From the NCBI GenBank assembly GCA_027858355.1, contig JAQICW010000542.1:1-6682 (forward strand): a stretch of 6,682 bases of DNA. Reading direction: 5' to 3'. Origin of the DNA: Desulfobacula sp. GTDB lineage: Bacteria > Desulfobacterota > Desulfobacteria > Desulfobacterales > Desulfobacteraceae. Shown in pieces: positions 1 to 6,682 of this stretch. The translations under genes were made by a program, and so were the position numbers. Within the stretch, counting starts at the first letter, position 1; every line of letters begins with the position of its first letter. The notes beneath the pieces are model-generated. The model had not been told where the DNA came from. It saw only the letters and a program-made list of their open reading frames with translations, and did no database searches.

Positions 1-111
1 CTGCATTTTAAGGATTTTGCCTGGGGTCAGTTCTATGATCGGCTATCGTTATTGGGCTCATTTATGTTCGATCAATCATTATTTCTATGTTTTGATTAGG
101 AGTATGTTTGG
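1..111. other. Left-edge stretch without a supported gene
   Basis: I see no convincing gene here. The minus strand is broken by stops in all three frames. Plus frame 1 is open from the window edge to a TAG at 97-99, giving about 32 residues that resemble nothing I know. The sequence TGGGGTCAG at 23-31 resembles motifs often seen near small mobile elements, but one copy proves nothing. By analogy with the other spacers, the next EPS gene of the operon may start just beyond the left edge. Confidence 0.4.
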
Positions 112-139
112 TCTCGCACAAAGACACAAAGTCACAAAG
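112..139 (-). repeat. Intergenic CTTTGTG repeat, copy 1
   Basis: This is a 28-bp copy of the window's repeat family. Read on the minus strand it is three 8-mers of CTTTGTG type (CTTTGTGA, CTTTGTGT, CTTTGTGC) followed by GAGA. It lies 13 bp beyond the stop of the putative BrnT-partner antitoxin, at the downstream edge of that module, and is followed by sequence with no supported gene. It differs from the common form mainly in the first two 8-mers. Confidence 0.9.
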
Positions 140-152
140 TTTTTTTTAGATC

Positions 153-1769
<1,617 letters not shown>

Positions 1770-1819
1770 TTTAAGACTTTATAACTCATATGGTGCGGGG
1801 ATATGGCCGGGTCATTTAT

Positions 1820-1847
1820 TCTCGCACAAAGACACGAAGGCACAAAG
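1820..1847 (-). repeat. Intergenic CTTTGTG repeat, copy 2
   Basis: This 28-bp copy reads, on the minus strand, CTTTGTGC, CTTCGTGT, CTTTGTGC and GAGA. It lies between the AlbA_2-type gene, whose stop is 35 bp upstream, and the Daro_2409-type glycosyltransferase. Its upstream flank ATAAAAATC is shared with copy 4 and also belongs to a 37-bp segment resembling the 3' end of the other glycosyltransferase gene. Confidence 0.95.
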
Positions 1848-1881
1848 ATTTTTATGCAAATTGGGATGGTGTTAAACAAAA
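1845..1881 (-). repeat. Diverged 37-bp direct repeat, copy downstream of AlbA_2 gene
   Basis: This segment fills the gap between the AlbA_2 gene stop and repeat copy 2. It matches 3087-3123 in the same orientation at 31 of 37 positions by hand alignment. The other copy is coding sequence near the end of the TIGR03087-type glycosyltransferase. Read in the matching frame, this copy gives FV, a stop, then HHPNLHKNL, against FVLHHHNWNKNL in the enzyme. It could be a decayed second copy of the gene's end created when the AlbA_2 gene arrived. Chance similarity between AT-rich segments is less likely but possible. Confidence 0.55.
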
Positions 1882-1882
1882 G

Positions 1883-3058
1883 CTAAATTAAAGGCAGGGT
1901 CACCTGGAATTCTTCCCCTGTTTCCTCAAAAAATGGTTCAAATCCCATCTTTTTTGCTTCAAGGCAAACCATTGGAATCCCCCTGCCCAGTTTATCTATA
2001 TATCTTAGATTTTCCATAAATTTTAAAATCACCGGGTTTGTGGCATAGGAGACACCGCTTTTTAATTTTTCAATTGTAACCGTGTTTGGAAGTCTGCCCG
2101 GGCTTATAAACTCTATCCTGTCCTGGAAATGCAGGATTCTTATTCTGGATCCATAGATTGCATAGTTTCTATGGATGCAGGCGTTAACAAGAAGTTCTCT
2201 AAAAACTTTTCCAGGATACATTTTTGATGTAATAACTCTCTTGGCTTTCTCAATTTTTGAAGGCTCTTTAATATTATGTGTAATAACAGCAAGGGCAGTA
2301 TCAATCTGAAAATCCAATGTCCCCTCAATCACCTGTCTATCTATTAAATCATCGTTCAGGGTTGTTCCTGCAAAATGTGCGTAGCTTATGCTTGCATTCA
2401 TGAGAAATTTCTGAGGGTGAATTCCAAAAACAAGTAATCCGGCAACGGATGTATTTCCTTCTGAGGTGATGATATCAGTATTAATCAGCAGTGTTTCAAG
2501 ATTTTCTTCTTCATTTATGTCTATGTCATATCTTTGAAAATAGGATGATATTTGCGAAATATTTAAATTCTTTATGGATGTCTTTTCTAACCCTATAAGG
2601 TCATAATGAAACATTCCCGCATGTTGAAACATCCTCATTAATTCACCCTGGGTGGCAGCTCTGCTTGTGGACCCTATCCTTATAAAATAATAATTTCTGG
2701 AAGTCTGATATGGTTTATCTTGTCCTTTTGGGACTTCTACAATACCAATATATTTTCCTTTTATGTCTATTTTATTATATGACACATGTATTGAAGGGAC
2801 TATATTATTTCTGGCAATATTAGCTATCCATTCTTCCCAATTTTTGGAGTTGTCGATCCCGATAACTGCACCTGCATCATCAACTCCTAGAAGGATGGTA
2901 CCACCTTGGGTATTTGCAAATGCTGTGATTTCTTTAGCAATAGAATCAGGATGCGCTTCCTGCAATTTGAATTCTACAGAGCTGTTTTCTCCATGATTAA
3001 TCAGGTTATCTATTTTTTTAAAATCTAATTGATTCAATGTGTCTCGATCTATTGTCAT
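1883..3058 (-). CDS. AlbA_2/Schlafen-type putative DNA-binding ATP-binding protein
   Basis: This 391-residue protein belongs to the COG2865-like group of putative transcriptional regulators or defence-associated proteins. The AlbA_2 (Schlafen AlbA_2, old name AAA_4) domain covers about residues 15-140, with ENSSVEFK (24-31), AFANTQGGTILLGVDDAG (46-63) and FIRIGSTSRAAT (125-136). A GHKL-like ATP-binding domain follows: PGKVFRELLVNACIHRNY (282-299), EFISPGRLPNTV (316-327) and KLGRGIP (356-362). The protein stops soon after, so it lacks the C-terminal winged helix that many relatives carry. No function in EPS synthesis is known for such proteins; it is best seen as an accessory gene. The ATG at 3058 lies inside the end of the glycosyltransferase gene before it, a 41-nt overlap without a clear ribosome site, so translation may be coupled. 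A TTG seven codons later is an alternative start. Confidence 0.85.
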   Translation of the reverse strand: MTIDRDTLNQLDFKKIDNLINHGENSSVEFKLQEAHPDSIAKEITAFANTQGGTILLGVDDAGAVIGIDNSKNWEEWIANIARNNIVPSIHVSYNKIDIKGKYIGIVEVPKGQDKPYQTSRNYYFIRIGSTSRAATQGELMRMFQHAGMFHYDLIGLEKTSIKNLNISQISSYFQRYDIDINEEENLETLLINTDIITSEGNTSVAGLLVFGIHPQKFLMNASISYAHFAGTTLNDDLIDRQVIEGTLDFQIDTALAVITHNIKEPSKIEKAKRVITSKMYPGKVFRELLVNACIHRNYAIYGSRIRILHFQDRIEFISPGRLPNTVTIEKLKSGVSYATNPVILKFMENLRYIDKLGRGIPMVCLEAKKMGFEPFFEETGEEFQVTLPLI

Positions 3059-4262
3059 TGTAATATTTCATACCAAAAAGGTTTTCAAGATTTTTATTCC
3101 AGTTGTGATGGTGTAAAACAAAGTCGCGTGCTGTGGTTGTCAGATTTTTTTTTCTAGTTTTATTATCCGTCACAAGTTCGCACACTTTGTCGGCAAATTT
3201 TTGAGGATCATCTTCAATTTCAAGGACATCTTTGACATCAGGATGGATGCCCTGGACAGCGAATGATGTGGCTACTACAGCTTTTCCCATGGACATGGCT
3301 TCCAGGACCTTGTTTTGAACGCCCCTTGCGATGCGAAGGGGGATAATGCAAATATCCGCTGCTTTATAATATTCTCTGATATCTTTGACAAAGCCTGTAA
3401 CAATTATGGACTGATCTTTTTCAAGGGCTTTCACACCTGGATCAGGATTGCTGCCGACAATATAGAATTTGATCTCAGGGATTTTTTTTTTAATTTCCGG
3501 CAGGATTTCTTTGGCAAACCAGAGGACTCCGTCAATATTTGCATAATAGTCCATGGCACCTGAAAATACCAGCATGGGAGATGGAAAGATCTGGGAAATT
3601 TTTGTTTTTTCAGGATCAAAATAATGGGAGTCAACGCCGTTGGAGATGACCTGGATATCTTTGGCGCCGGGGTAATATGCTAAGAAAAGATCTGCTTCTT
3701 TATGGGATACAAAGATTGATTTATTAAAGGTTTTATTGATTTTTTTCTCTAACTGCAGCAGTCTTGAGGCTTCTTTTTTATAAATTATGTTTAGAGGGAA
3801 TTTTGTTTTTAGGGCGTATTGACTCCATTTGTCTGAATCAAGATCGCAGAAATCCATGATTAGGGTATTGGGTAATTTTTTAGGGGACTTAAACACATAT
3901 TCTGCCATGGGTGATGAAAAGCAAATAAGGGCATCGTATTGTTCTGAACTGATCCAATTGTTGAATGTGTTTTGAAATTCTCTTTGGTAAAAATATCCCT
4001 GGGATATGCTTTGGCCTGATATGAGGCTTAAAAGACCTTTGATTTTTGCAAGTTTTTTGTTTAATGGGAAAACTTTTATCTGGTGGCAATATTTTTTGAG
4101 GTTTTGTGCATATTTCAGGTCTTTTGGATCATCTGCAAGGGTAATAAGGTCAATGGTGTTTTCTTGGGAGAGGAATTTTATCTCGTTAAAGGATCTTATT
4201 TTGTCTCCTTTATTGGGAGGGTATGGGATCCTGTGGCAGAGGTATAGGATTTTATTTTTCAA
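3018..4262 (-). CDS. XrtA/PEP-CTERM-associated glycosyltransferase, TIGR03087 type
   Basis: This 414-residue GT-B glycosyltransferase is of the family found in exosortase A-linked EPS loci. The family marks are ILYLCHRIPYPPNKGDKIRS (5-24), DFCDLDSDKWSQYA (137-150), FVSHKEADLF (184-193), ISNGVDSHYFDP (206-217), GAMDYYANIDGVLWF (235-249) and the donor-site region RGVQNKVLEAMSMGKAVVAT (313-332). It probably adds one sugar of the repeat unit at the cytoplasmic face of the membrane; donor and acceptor are unknown. The start is a TTG 6 nt from repeat copy 3, and no ATG or GTG lies suitably near, so the repeat may have replaced the original start region. The family core ends near NWNKNLENLF (387-396). 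The last 18 residues look non-native, and their final 41 nt overlap the AlbA_2 gene. Confidence 0.9.
   Translation of the reverse strand: MKNKILYLCHRIPYPPNKGDKIRSFNEIKFLSQENTIDLITLADDPKDLKYAQNLKKYCHQIKVFPLNKKLAKIKGLLSLISGQSISQGYFYQREFQNTFNNWISSEQYDALICFSSPMAEYVFKSPKKLPNTLIMDFCDLDSDKWSQYALKTKFPLNIIYKKEASRLLQLEKKINKTFNKSIFVSHKEADLFLAYYPGAKDIQVISNGVDSHYFDPEKTKISQIFPSPMLVFSGAMDYYANIDGVLWFAKEILPEIKKKIPEIKFYIVGSNPDPGVKALEKDQSIIVTGFVKDIREYYKAADICIIPLRIARGVQNKVLEAMSMGKAVVATSFAVQGIHPDVKDVLEIEDDPQKFADKVCELVTDNKTRKKNLTTTARDFVLHHHNWNKNLENLFGMKYYNDNRSRHIESIRF
3087..3123 (-). repeat. 37-bp direct repeat, copy in glycosyltransferase 3' end
   Basis: This coding segment of the TIGR03087-type gene (residues FVLHHHNWNKNL) matches the spacer downstream of the AlbA_2 gene (1845-1881) at 31 of 37 positions in the same orientation. 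Together the two copies flank the AlbA_2 gene. The coding copy is presumably the original. Confidence 0.55.
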
Positions 4263-4268
4263 GATTAT

Positions 4269-4296
4269 TCTCGCACAAAGACACTAAGGCACAAAG
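4269..4296 (-). repeat. Intergenic CTTTGTG repeat, copy 3
   Basis: This 28-bp copy reads, on the minus strand, CTTTGTGC, CTTAGTGT, CTTTGTGC and GAGA. It lies between the toxin remnant and the TTG start of the TIGR03087-type glycosyltransferase, which begins 6 nt after the repeat. Its terminal GAGA is the only purine-rich sequence near that start and may serve as a weak ribosome site. Confidence 0.95.
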
Positions 4297-4328
4297 GGTT
4301 AGAGATCCAAAAGAGTGGAAAATATTTG

Positions 4329-4409
4329 TCAGATCCTGCTATTTTTTCTCATAATCCAATATTGTGGTTTCCGATAGCCATGAGCAATCGCAAGTATTAT
4401 CACTTTCAT
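4329..4409 (-). pseudogene. ParE/RelE-type toxin remnant with internal deletion
   Basis: A frame of 26 codons begins with an ATG overlapping the antitoxin stop as ATGA, the usual arrangement for a toxin following a TIGR02574-type antitoxin. After ATG-AAA it goes straight into VIILAIAHGYRKPQYW, which is recognisably the end of ParE/RelE-like toxins (typically ...VxVLAVAHxxRxPxYW). The family is normally about 90-100 residues, so some 65-75 internal residues are absent, including most of the fold. I see this as the two ends of a toxin gene joined by an internal deletion, which leaves no working toxin. The frame then runs a few codons to a TGA. Confidence 0.7.
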
Positions 4410-4597
4410 CGTTCAAATCGTTTTTCAATTTCTTTTAGTGCTTTGTCAAAGTCAATACCCACTGCTGTTCCTTCATCCACAGCACACATTCTATTAATAA
4501 TTTCACTTTCCCATGCGGACTCAACATCAGCCTCTAAAGATCGATTATCCAAAAATAAAATAAATCTTGCTATTTCCAATCGTTCCTTTTTGGGCAT
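4406..4597 (-). CDS. Addiction-module antitoxin, TIGR02574/Unstab_antitox type, 5' end lost
   Basis: This 63-residue protein matches the small antitoxins that pair with ParE/RelE-type toxins. PKKERLEIARFIL (2-14) corresponds to the usual LPxEERxxLxxxLL helix. VESAWESEIINR (25-36) is the conserved AW-E-I-R segment, and the C-terminal IDFDKALKEIEKRF (48-61) resembles the usual toxin-binding tail. The family usually has about 10 residues before PKKER. Here the frame is open upstream only as TKHLIS before it meets the TGA stop of the FemAB gene, which is in the same frame. The annotated ATG has no ribosome site and may be an internal methionine. The gene therefore looks cut at its 5' end where it joins the FemAB gene. 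Its toxin is also deleted, so the module is probably dead. Confidence 0.7.
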   Translation of the reverse strand: MPKKERLEIARFILFLDNRSLEADVESAWESEIINRMCAVDEGTAVGIDFDKALKEIEKRFER

Positions 4598-4615
4598 GCT
4601 GATTAAATGTTTAGT

Positions 4616-5632
4616 TCAGGCGAGGTTTTTGGAAATTAACGGGCCTAAAAGTTTTGTCAGTGTGTGAGGCATTTTCTGCCACATTTGGATCTTTTTTTTA
4701 TACTTTGGGTTTGCAGGACTCAGGTTTGGGATGTCCCTGGCTTTTGCAAGATGGTATTGATAGGCAAGGGGTTGGGGTTTGAACCCCCAGTGTTTTTTAA
4801 AACTAAAGGAGCCTGTGCCCTCTTTGCTCCTGCCAAAGTCAAAAATTGTGCATTTTTTTTCAACGGCCAGTTTCATTAGTTCCCAGTATAAAAAATCATT
4901 GGGGCCAAGTTGTCGGAAGGTGAAGTCAGATCCTGCATAGTAAGGGATCATCTGATCTTTGAAGATGAAAAACAGGACGGCTGCGGCCAGTTCATTTTTT
5001 TCGGTTTTTATAAGAAGAATGTCTGCATTTTTTTTGTATTCTGACAGAAAGTTTTTGAAAAATTTCTTTGGGAATATGGGTGTTCCAAGCCTGTGATAGT
5101 TTAATGCCAGTATTTTATAGAATTCTGGTAAAAGATGGTGCCCTGTTTCAGAAACCAGATTTTTCTTGATGGCATTTCGCACCATGGCCCTTGATTTTCT
5201 GGGTATGGCTTTGAGATTTTCATCATGGTCCGGAAATATTTCTTTCCTGAAATTATAGTACAGGGATTTGGTTTTAAGGCCTGGTATTTTGTTTCTGTTC
5301 CTGATTTCAAGGTATTGGGCGTTGTGTGATTGTGTTATTTTTGATGCTTTTTTTATCAGAGACTGCTCAATGTCGGGGCTGTCAGTAAGGGGGCCGCCTA
5401 TTTCTGCAAAGGGTATGGAGATGAAGAAATGACCAAACAGCAGGCTTTTTATTTCAAACATGGGGAATATACCGCAAAGTTTGTCTTGGTTTTCAACAGT
5501 TAAGTAGGTGCTTTTGTGGTTAAAGGTTTTTTCTATGACATTTTTCCAGGCTGTTAAATGGAAAATGGTACCTGAGGGGTGGCTTAGGACGTAGTTGTCC
5601 CAGTTTTGGGTGGTTTTGATGTTTAATTGCAT
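4616..5632 (-). CDS. FemAB-type XrtA/PEP-CTERM system-associated protein (TIGR03019 type)
   Basis: This 338-residue protein of the FemAB/GNAT-like acyl- or aminoacyl-transferase superfamily matches the group found in exosortase A-linked EPS loci. Marks are SHPSGTIFHLTAWKNVIEKT, then LFGHFFISIPFAEIGGPLTD, RKSRAMVRNAIKKNL in the middle, and IFDFGRSKEGTGSFSFKKHW followed by GFKPQPLAYQYHL near the end. It probably transfers an acyl or aminoacyl group onto a polysaccharide or cell-wall precursor; the substrate is unknown. The end, HTLTKLLGPLISKNLA, looks native. I chose the ATG at 5632; a GTG at 5653 would add seven residues (reading SLCEKK) encoded by repeat copy 4, which is probably spurious. 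The start is 5 nt from that repeat. The gene precedes the two glycosyltransferases in transcription order, but accessory genes stand between them. Confidence 0.9.
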   Translation of the reverse strand: MQLNIKTTQNWDNYVLSHPSGTIFHLTAWKNVIEKTFNHKSTYLTVENQDKLCGIFPMFEIKSLLFGHFFISIPFAEIGGPLTDSPDIEQSLIKKASKITQSHNAQYLEIRNRNKIPGLKTKSLYYNFRKEIFPDHDENLKAIPRKSRAMVRNAIKKNLVSETGHHLLPEFYKILALNYHRLGTPIFPKKFFKNFLSEYKKNADILLIKTEKNELAAAVLFFIFKDQMIPYYAGSDFTFRQLGPNDFLYWELMKLAVEKKCTIFDFGRSKEGTGSFSFKKHWGFKPQPLAYQYHLAKARDIPNLSPANPKYKKKIQMWQKMPHTLTKLLGPLISKNLA

Positions 5633-5637
5633 TTTTT

Positions 5638-5665
5638 TCTCGCACAAAGACACGGAGGCACAAAG
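5638..5665 (-). repeat. Intergenic CTTTGTG repeat, copy 4
   Basis: This 28-bp copy reads, on the minus strand, CTTTGTGC, CTCCGTGT, CTTTGTGC and GAGA. It sits between the GxxExxY gene stop (5 bp away) and the FemAB start (5 nt away). Together with the inverted copy 5 it brackets the GxxExxY gene. Its GAGA plus A-run directly precedes the ATG, the same layout as at copy 6. Confidence 0.95.
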
Positions 5666-5670
5666 GATTT

Positions 5671-6054
5671 TTATTGAATAGTTCCGTTAATTAATCGAGT
5701 GATACCATCTTTCATAAGGGATTCGCCAAAATTCAGTAAAAAGCCGAGTTTCAGGTCTGTTAGTTTTAAATAAGTCAAAACCTGTTTTTTATGAGCTTTT
5801 GTTGTTGTTTCAACTGATTTCAGTTCCAAAATAACCTTTTGATCAATGATAATATCTGCCCGGAATCCTTCATTAAATTTTATTCCATTGTACTCTATGG
5901 GAATAGATACCTGCCGATCTACCTTCAATCCCCTTGATTCAAGTTCATGTGCAAGTAACACTTCATAGACAGTTTCAAGAAGGCCGGGACCGAGTTTTTT
6001 ATGAAGGTGAATTGCACAATCTACAACTATTTTTCCAATTTCATTTTCATTCAT
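5671..6054 (-). CDS. GxxExxY protein, PD-(D/E)XK-like
   Basis: This complete 127-residue protein belongs to the GxxExxY family (TIGR04256/PDDEXK_3-like). The naming motif is GLLETVY (24-30). The nuclease-like core follows: D67 in FRADIII, then E77-L-K79 in ILELKSVE, and Q91/Y95 in KKQVLTYLKL. The end, LGFLLNFGESLMKDGITRLI (103-122), is typical. These residues fit a PD-(D/E)XK endonuclease-type fold, but no activity has been firmly assigned to the family as far as I know. The ATG is 3 bp from inverted repeat copy 5 and the stop is 5 bp from copy 4, so the gene almost exactly fills the space between two facing repeats. It looks intact. Confidence 0.9.
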   Translation of the reverse strand: MNENEIGKIVVDCAIHLHKKLGPGLLETVYEVLLAHELESRGLKVDRQVSIPIEYNGIKFNEGFRADIIIDQKVILELKSVETTTKAHKKQVLTYLKLTDLKLGFLLNFGESLMKDGITRLINGTIQ

Positions 6055-6057
6055 ATT

Positions 6058-6085
6058 CTTGGTGGCCTAGTGTCTTTGTGCGAGT
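6058..6085 (+). repeat. Intergenic CTTTGTG repeat, copy 5, inverted
   Basis: This is the only copy in the opposite orientation. On the plus strand it reads CTTGGTGG, CCTAGTGT, CTTTGTGC and GAGT, with four differences from copy 3. The outer half (GTGTCTTTGTGCGAG) is perfect and the inner half next to the GxxExxY start is diverged. With copy 4 it forms terminal inverted repeats around a 448-bp unit. Confidence 0.85.
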
Positions 6086-6111
6086 CAAATATATAGGTAC
6101 TCTGGTTGACG

Positions 6112-6528
6112 CTATTCATTGTATAATCTATCCATGACCTTCTCAAAATCAATGAAAAGGTCAAAGTAGGTATTAACAATTTTCAGGATGATCTCATCCA
6201 CCATGGCTTCTTCGTATGTACGAACTGCACTGTTGCGAGCCTTTATCATATCCATCCAACCTTCACCATCTAAAATCATCCTGGTTTGGAAAGATTCTCT
6301 AGTTGCATCCCTGGAGCCCATGATAAGATTATTGCCTTGATACTGAAAATAATCCTTCATTACTTTCCAAGCCAGTTCATGGGTGAATTCAAAGGCTTTG
6401 ATAAATCCCTGACATTCAATATTGGATAAGGTTTTTTGATTATATAATGAAACTGCTTCCCGTAATTGATTCAAGGCTTTTTTATAATTTTCGAACCGTT
6501 GCTTCCAGCGTATGTCATTTTGATTCAT
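6112..6528 (-). CDS. HI0074-family HepT-like nucleotidyltransferase partner
   Basis: This 138-residue all-helical protein matches the HI0074/NTase_sub_bind family (TIGR01987, PF08780), relatives of HepT of the MntA-HepT toxin-antitoxin systems. Marks are RFENYKKALNQL (11-22), GFIKAFEFTHELAWKVMKDY (41-60), GSRDATRESF (71-80) and the motif region ARNSAVRTYEEA (97-108). In HepT-type proteins this region is R-x4-H-x-Y; here it is R98, then R103 (CGT) in place of histidine, then Y105. The ribonuclease motif is therefore incomplete, and the protein may be inactive or only bind its partner. The usual nucleotidyltransferase (MntA/HI0073 type) is not next to it on either side, making it an orphan within this window. 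The ATG follows repeat copy 6 by 6 nt. Confidence 0.88.
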   Translation of the reverse strand: MNQNDIRWKQRFENYKKALNQLREAVSLYNQKTLSNIECQGFIKAFEFTHELAWKVMKDYFQYQGNNLIMGSRDATRESFQTRMILDGEGWMDMIKARNSAVRTYEEAMVDEIILKIVNTYFDLFIDFEKVMDRLYNE

Positions 6529-6534
6529 TTTTTT

Positions 6535-6562
6535 TCTCGCACAAAGGCACTAAGGCACAAAG
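6535..6562 (-). repeat. Intergenic CTTTGTG repeat, copy 6
   Basis: This 28-bp copy reads, on the minus strand, CTTTGTGC, CTTAGTGC, CTTTGTGC and GAGA, so it has the most regular 8-mer periodicity of all copies. It lies 9 bp after the stop of the partial winged-helix gene and 6 nt before the HepT-like ATG. Its GAGA and A-run before the ATG nearly repeat the layout at copy 4. Confidence 0.95.
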
Positions 6563-6571
6563 GAAAAAATA

Positions 6572-6682
6572 CTAATTTTCTAATACTTCCCAAAAGCCTT
6601 GTTTTCGCCCACCGATTCGTATTATTTTTTTTTCTTTTTTAAGTTTTGTAAAATGTTCTTTTGCTGTATCAAAGCTGAGACC
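6572..6682 (-). CDS. C-terminal end of a winged-helix protein (partial)
   Basis: This minus-strand frame is open from the window edge to a TAG at 6572-6574 and gives 36 residues. FDTAKEHFTKLKKEKKIIRI (positions 4-23 of the fragment) followed by GGRKQGFWEVLEN resembles the recognition helix and wing of a winged-helix domain, as found at the end of many AlbA_2/Schlafen-type ATP-binding proteins and some RecG-like or Fic-type proteins. It ends 9 bp before repeat copy 6. The rest of the gene is outside the window, so the family is uncertain. Confidence 0.6.
   Translation of the reverse strand, partial: GLSFDTAKEHFTKLKKEKKIIRIGGRKQGFWEVLEN

Noticed and set aside
1..99. Plus-strand open frame from the window edge to TAG at 97-99
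   Set aside because: It gives only about 32 residues with no recognisable motif, and every supported gene is on the other strand.
140..152. T-run beside repeat copy 1 as a terminator
   Set aside because: It is a run of A on the transcribed minus-strand sense and has no preceding GC-rich hairpin.
5633..5653. Upstream GTG start giving FemAB seven extra residues
   Set aside because: The extra codons are repeat sequence, and the family's usual N-terminus is reached from the ATG at 5632.
6106..6127. Plus-strand TTGACG and TATAAT resembling a sigma-70 promoter
   Set aside because: The boxes are only 10 bp apart instead of about 17, the site lies over the 3' end of the HepT-like gene, and no plus-strand gene follows.

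Overview
The window looks like part of a polysaccharide (EPS) biosynthesis operon of the exosortase A (XrtA)/PEP-CTERM type, probably from an AT-rich Gram-negative bacterium. Desulfobacterota such as Desulfobacteraceae would fit, but this is inferred from protein style and composition only. All supported genes are on the minus strand, so transcription runs from high to low coordinates. No exosortase gene and no rRNA or tRNA gene is visible.

Three genes form the EPS backbone. In transcription order they are a FemAB-type XrtA-associated acyl/aminoacyltransferase (5632-4616), a TIGR03087-type glycosyltransferase (4262-3018) and a Daro_2409/TIGR04063-type glycosyltransferase (1769-549). The two glycosyltransferases probably add sugars to the repeat unit of the exopolysaccharide, and FemAB-like proteins are regular companions in such loci.

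Between the backbone genes lie small accessory genes of toxin-antitoxin or defence type, all in the same direction. From right to left these are: the C-terminal end of a winged-helix protein at the window edge (6682-6572); a HepT-like HI0074-family protein (6528-6112); a GxxExxY PD-(D/E)XK-like protein (6054-5671); a TIGR02574-type antitoxin fragment with a deleted ParE/RelE toxin remnant (4597-4329); an AlbA_2/Schlafen-type ATP-binding protein (3058-1883); and an N-terminally truncated BrnT toxin with its probable antitoxin (549-153). Several are visibly damaged, while the EPS genes look intact.

Six copies of a 28-bp repeat sit only in intergenic spacers. Each is made of three CTTTGTG-type 8-mers followed by GAGA. 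Five copies point the same way, at the boundary where an accessory module ends and the next gene starts. Three of them end 5-6 nt before a start codon. The sixth is inverted, so the GxxExxY gene lies between two facing copies like a small cassette with terminal inverted repeats.

The overall picture is an EPS operon whose spacers have been colonised by small modules that share a boundary repeat. A diverged 37-bp direct repeat flanks the AlbA_2 gene, one copy being the 3' end of the glycosyltransferase gene before it, and may be the scar of one such event. Bases 1-111 hold no gene I can support.
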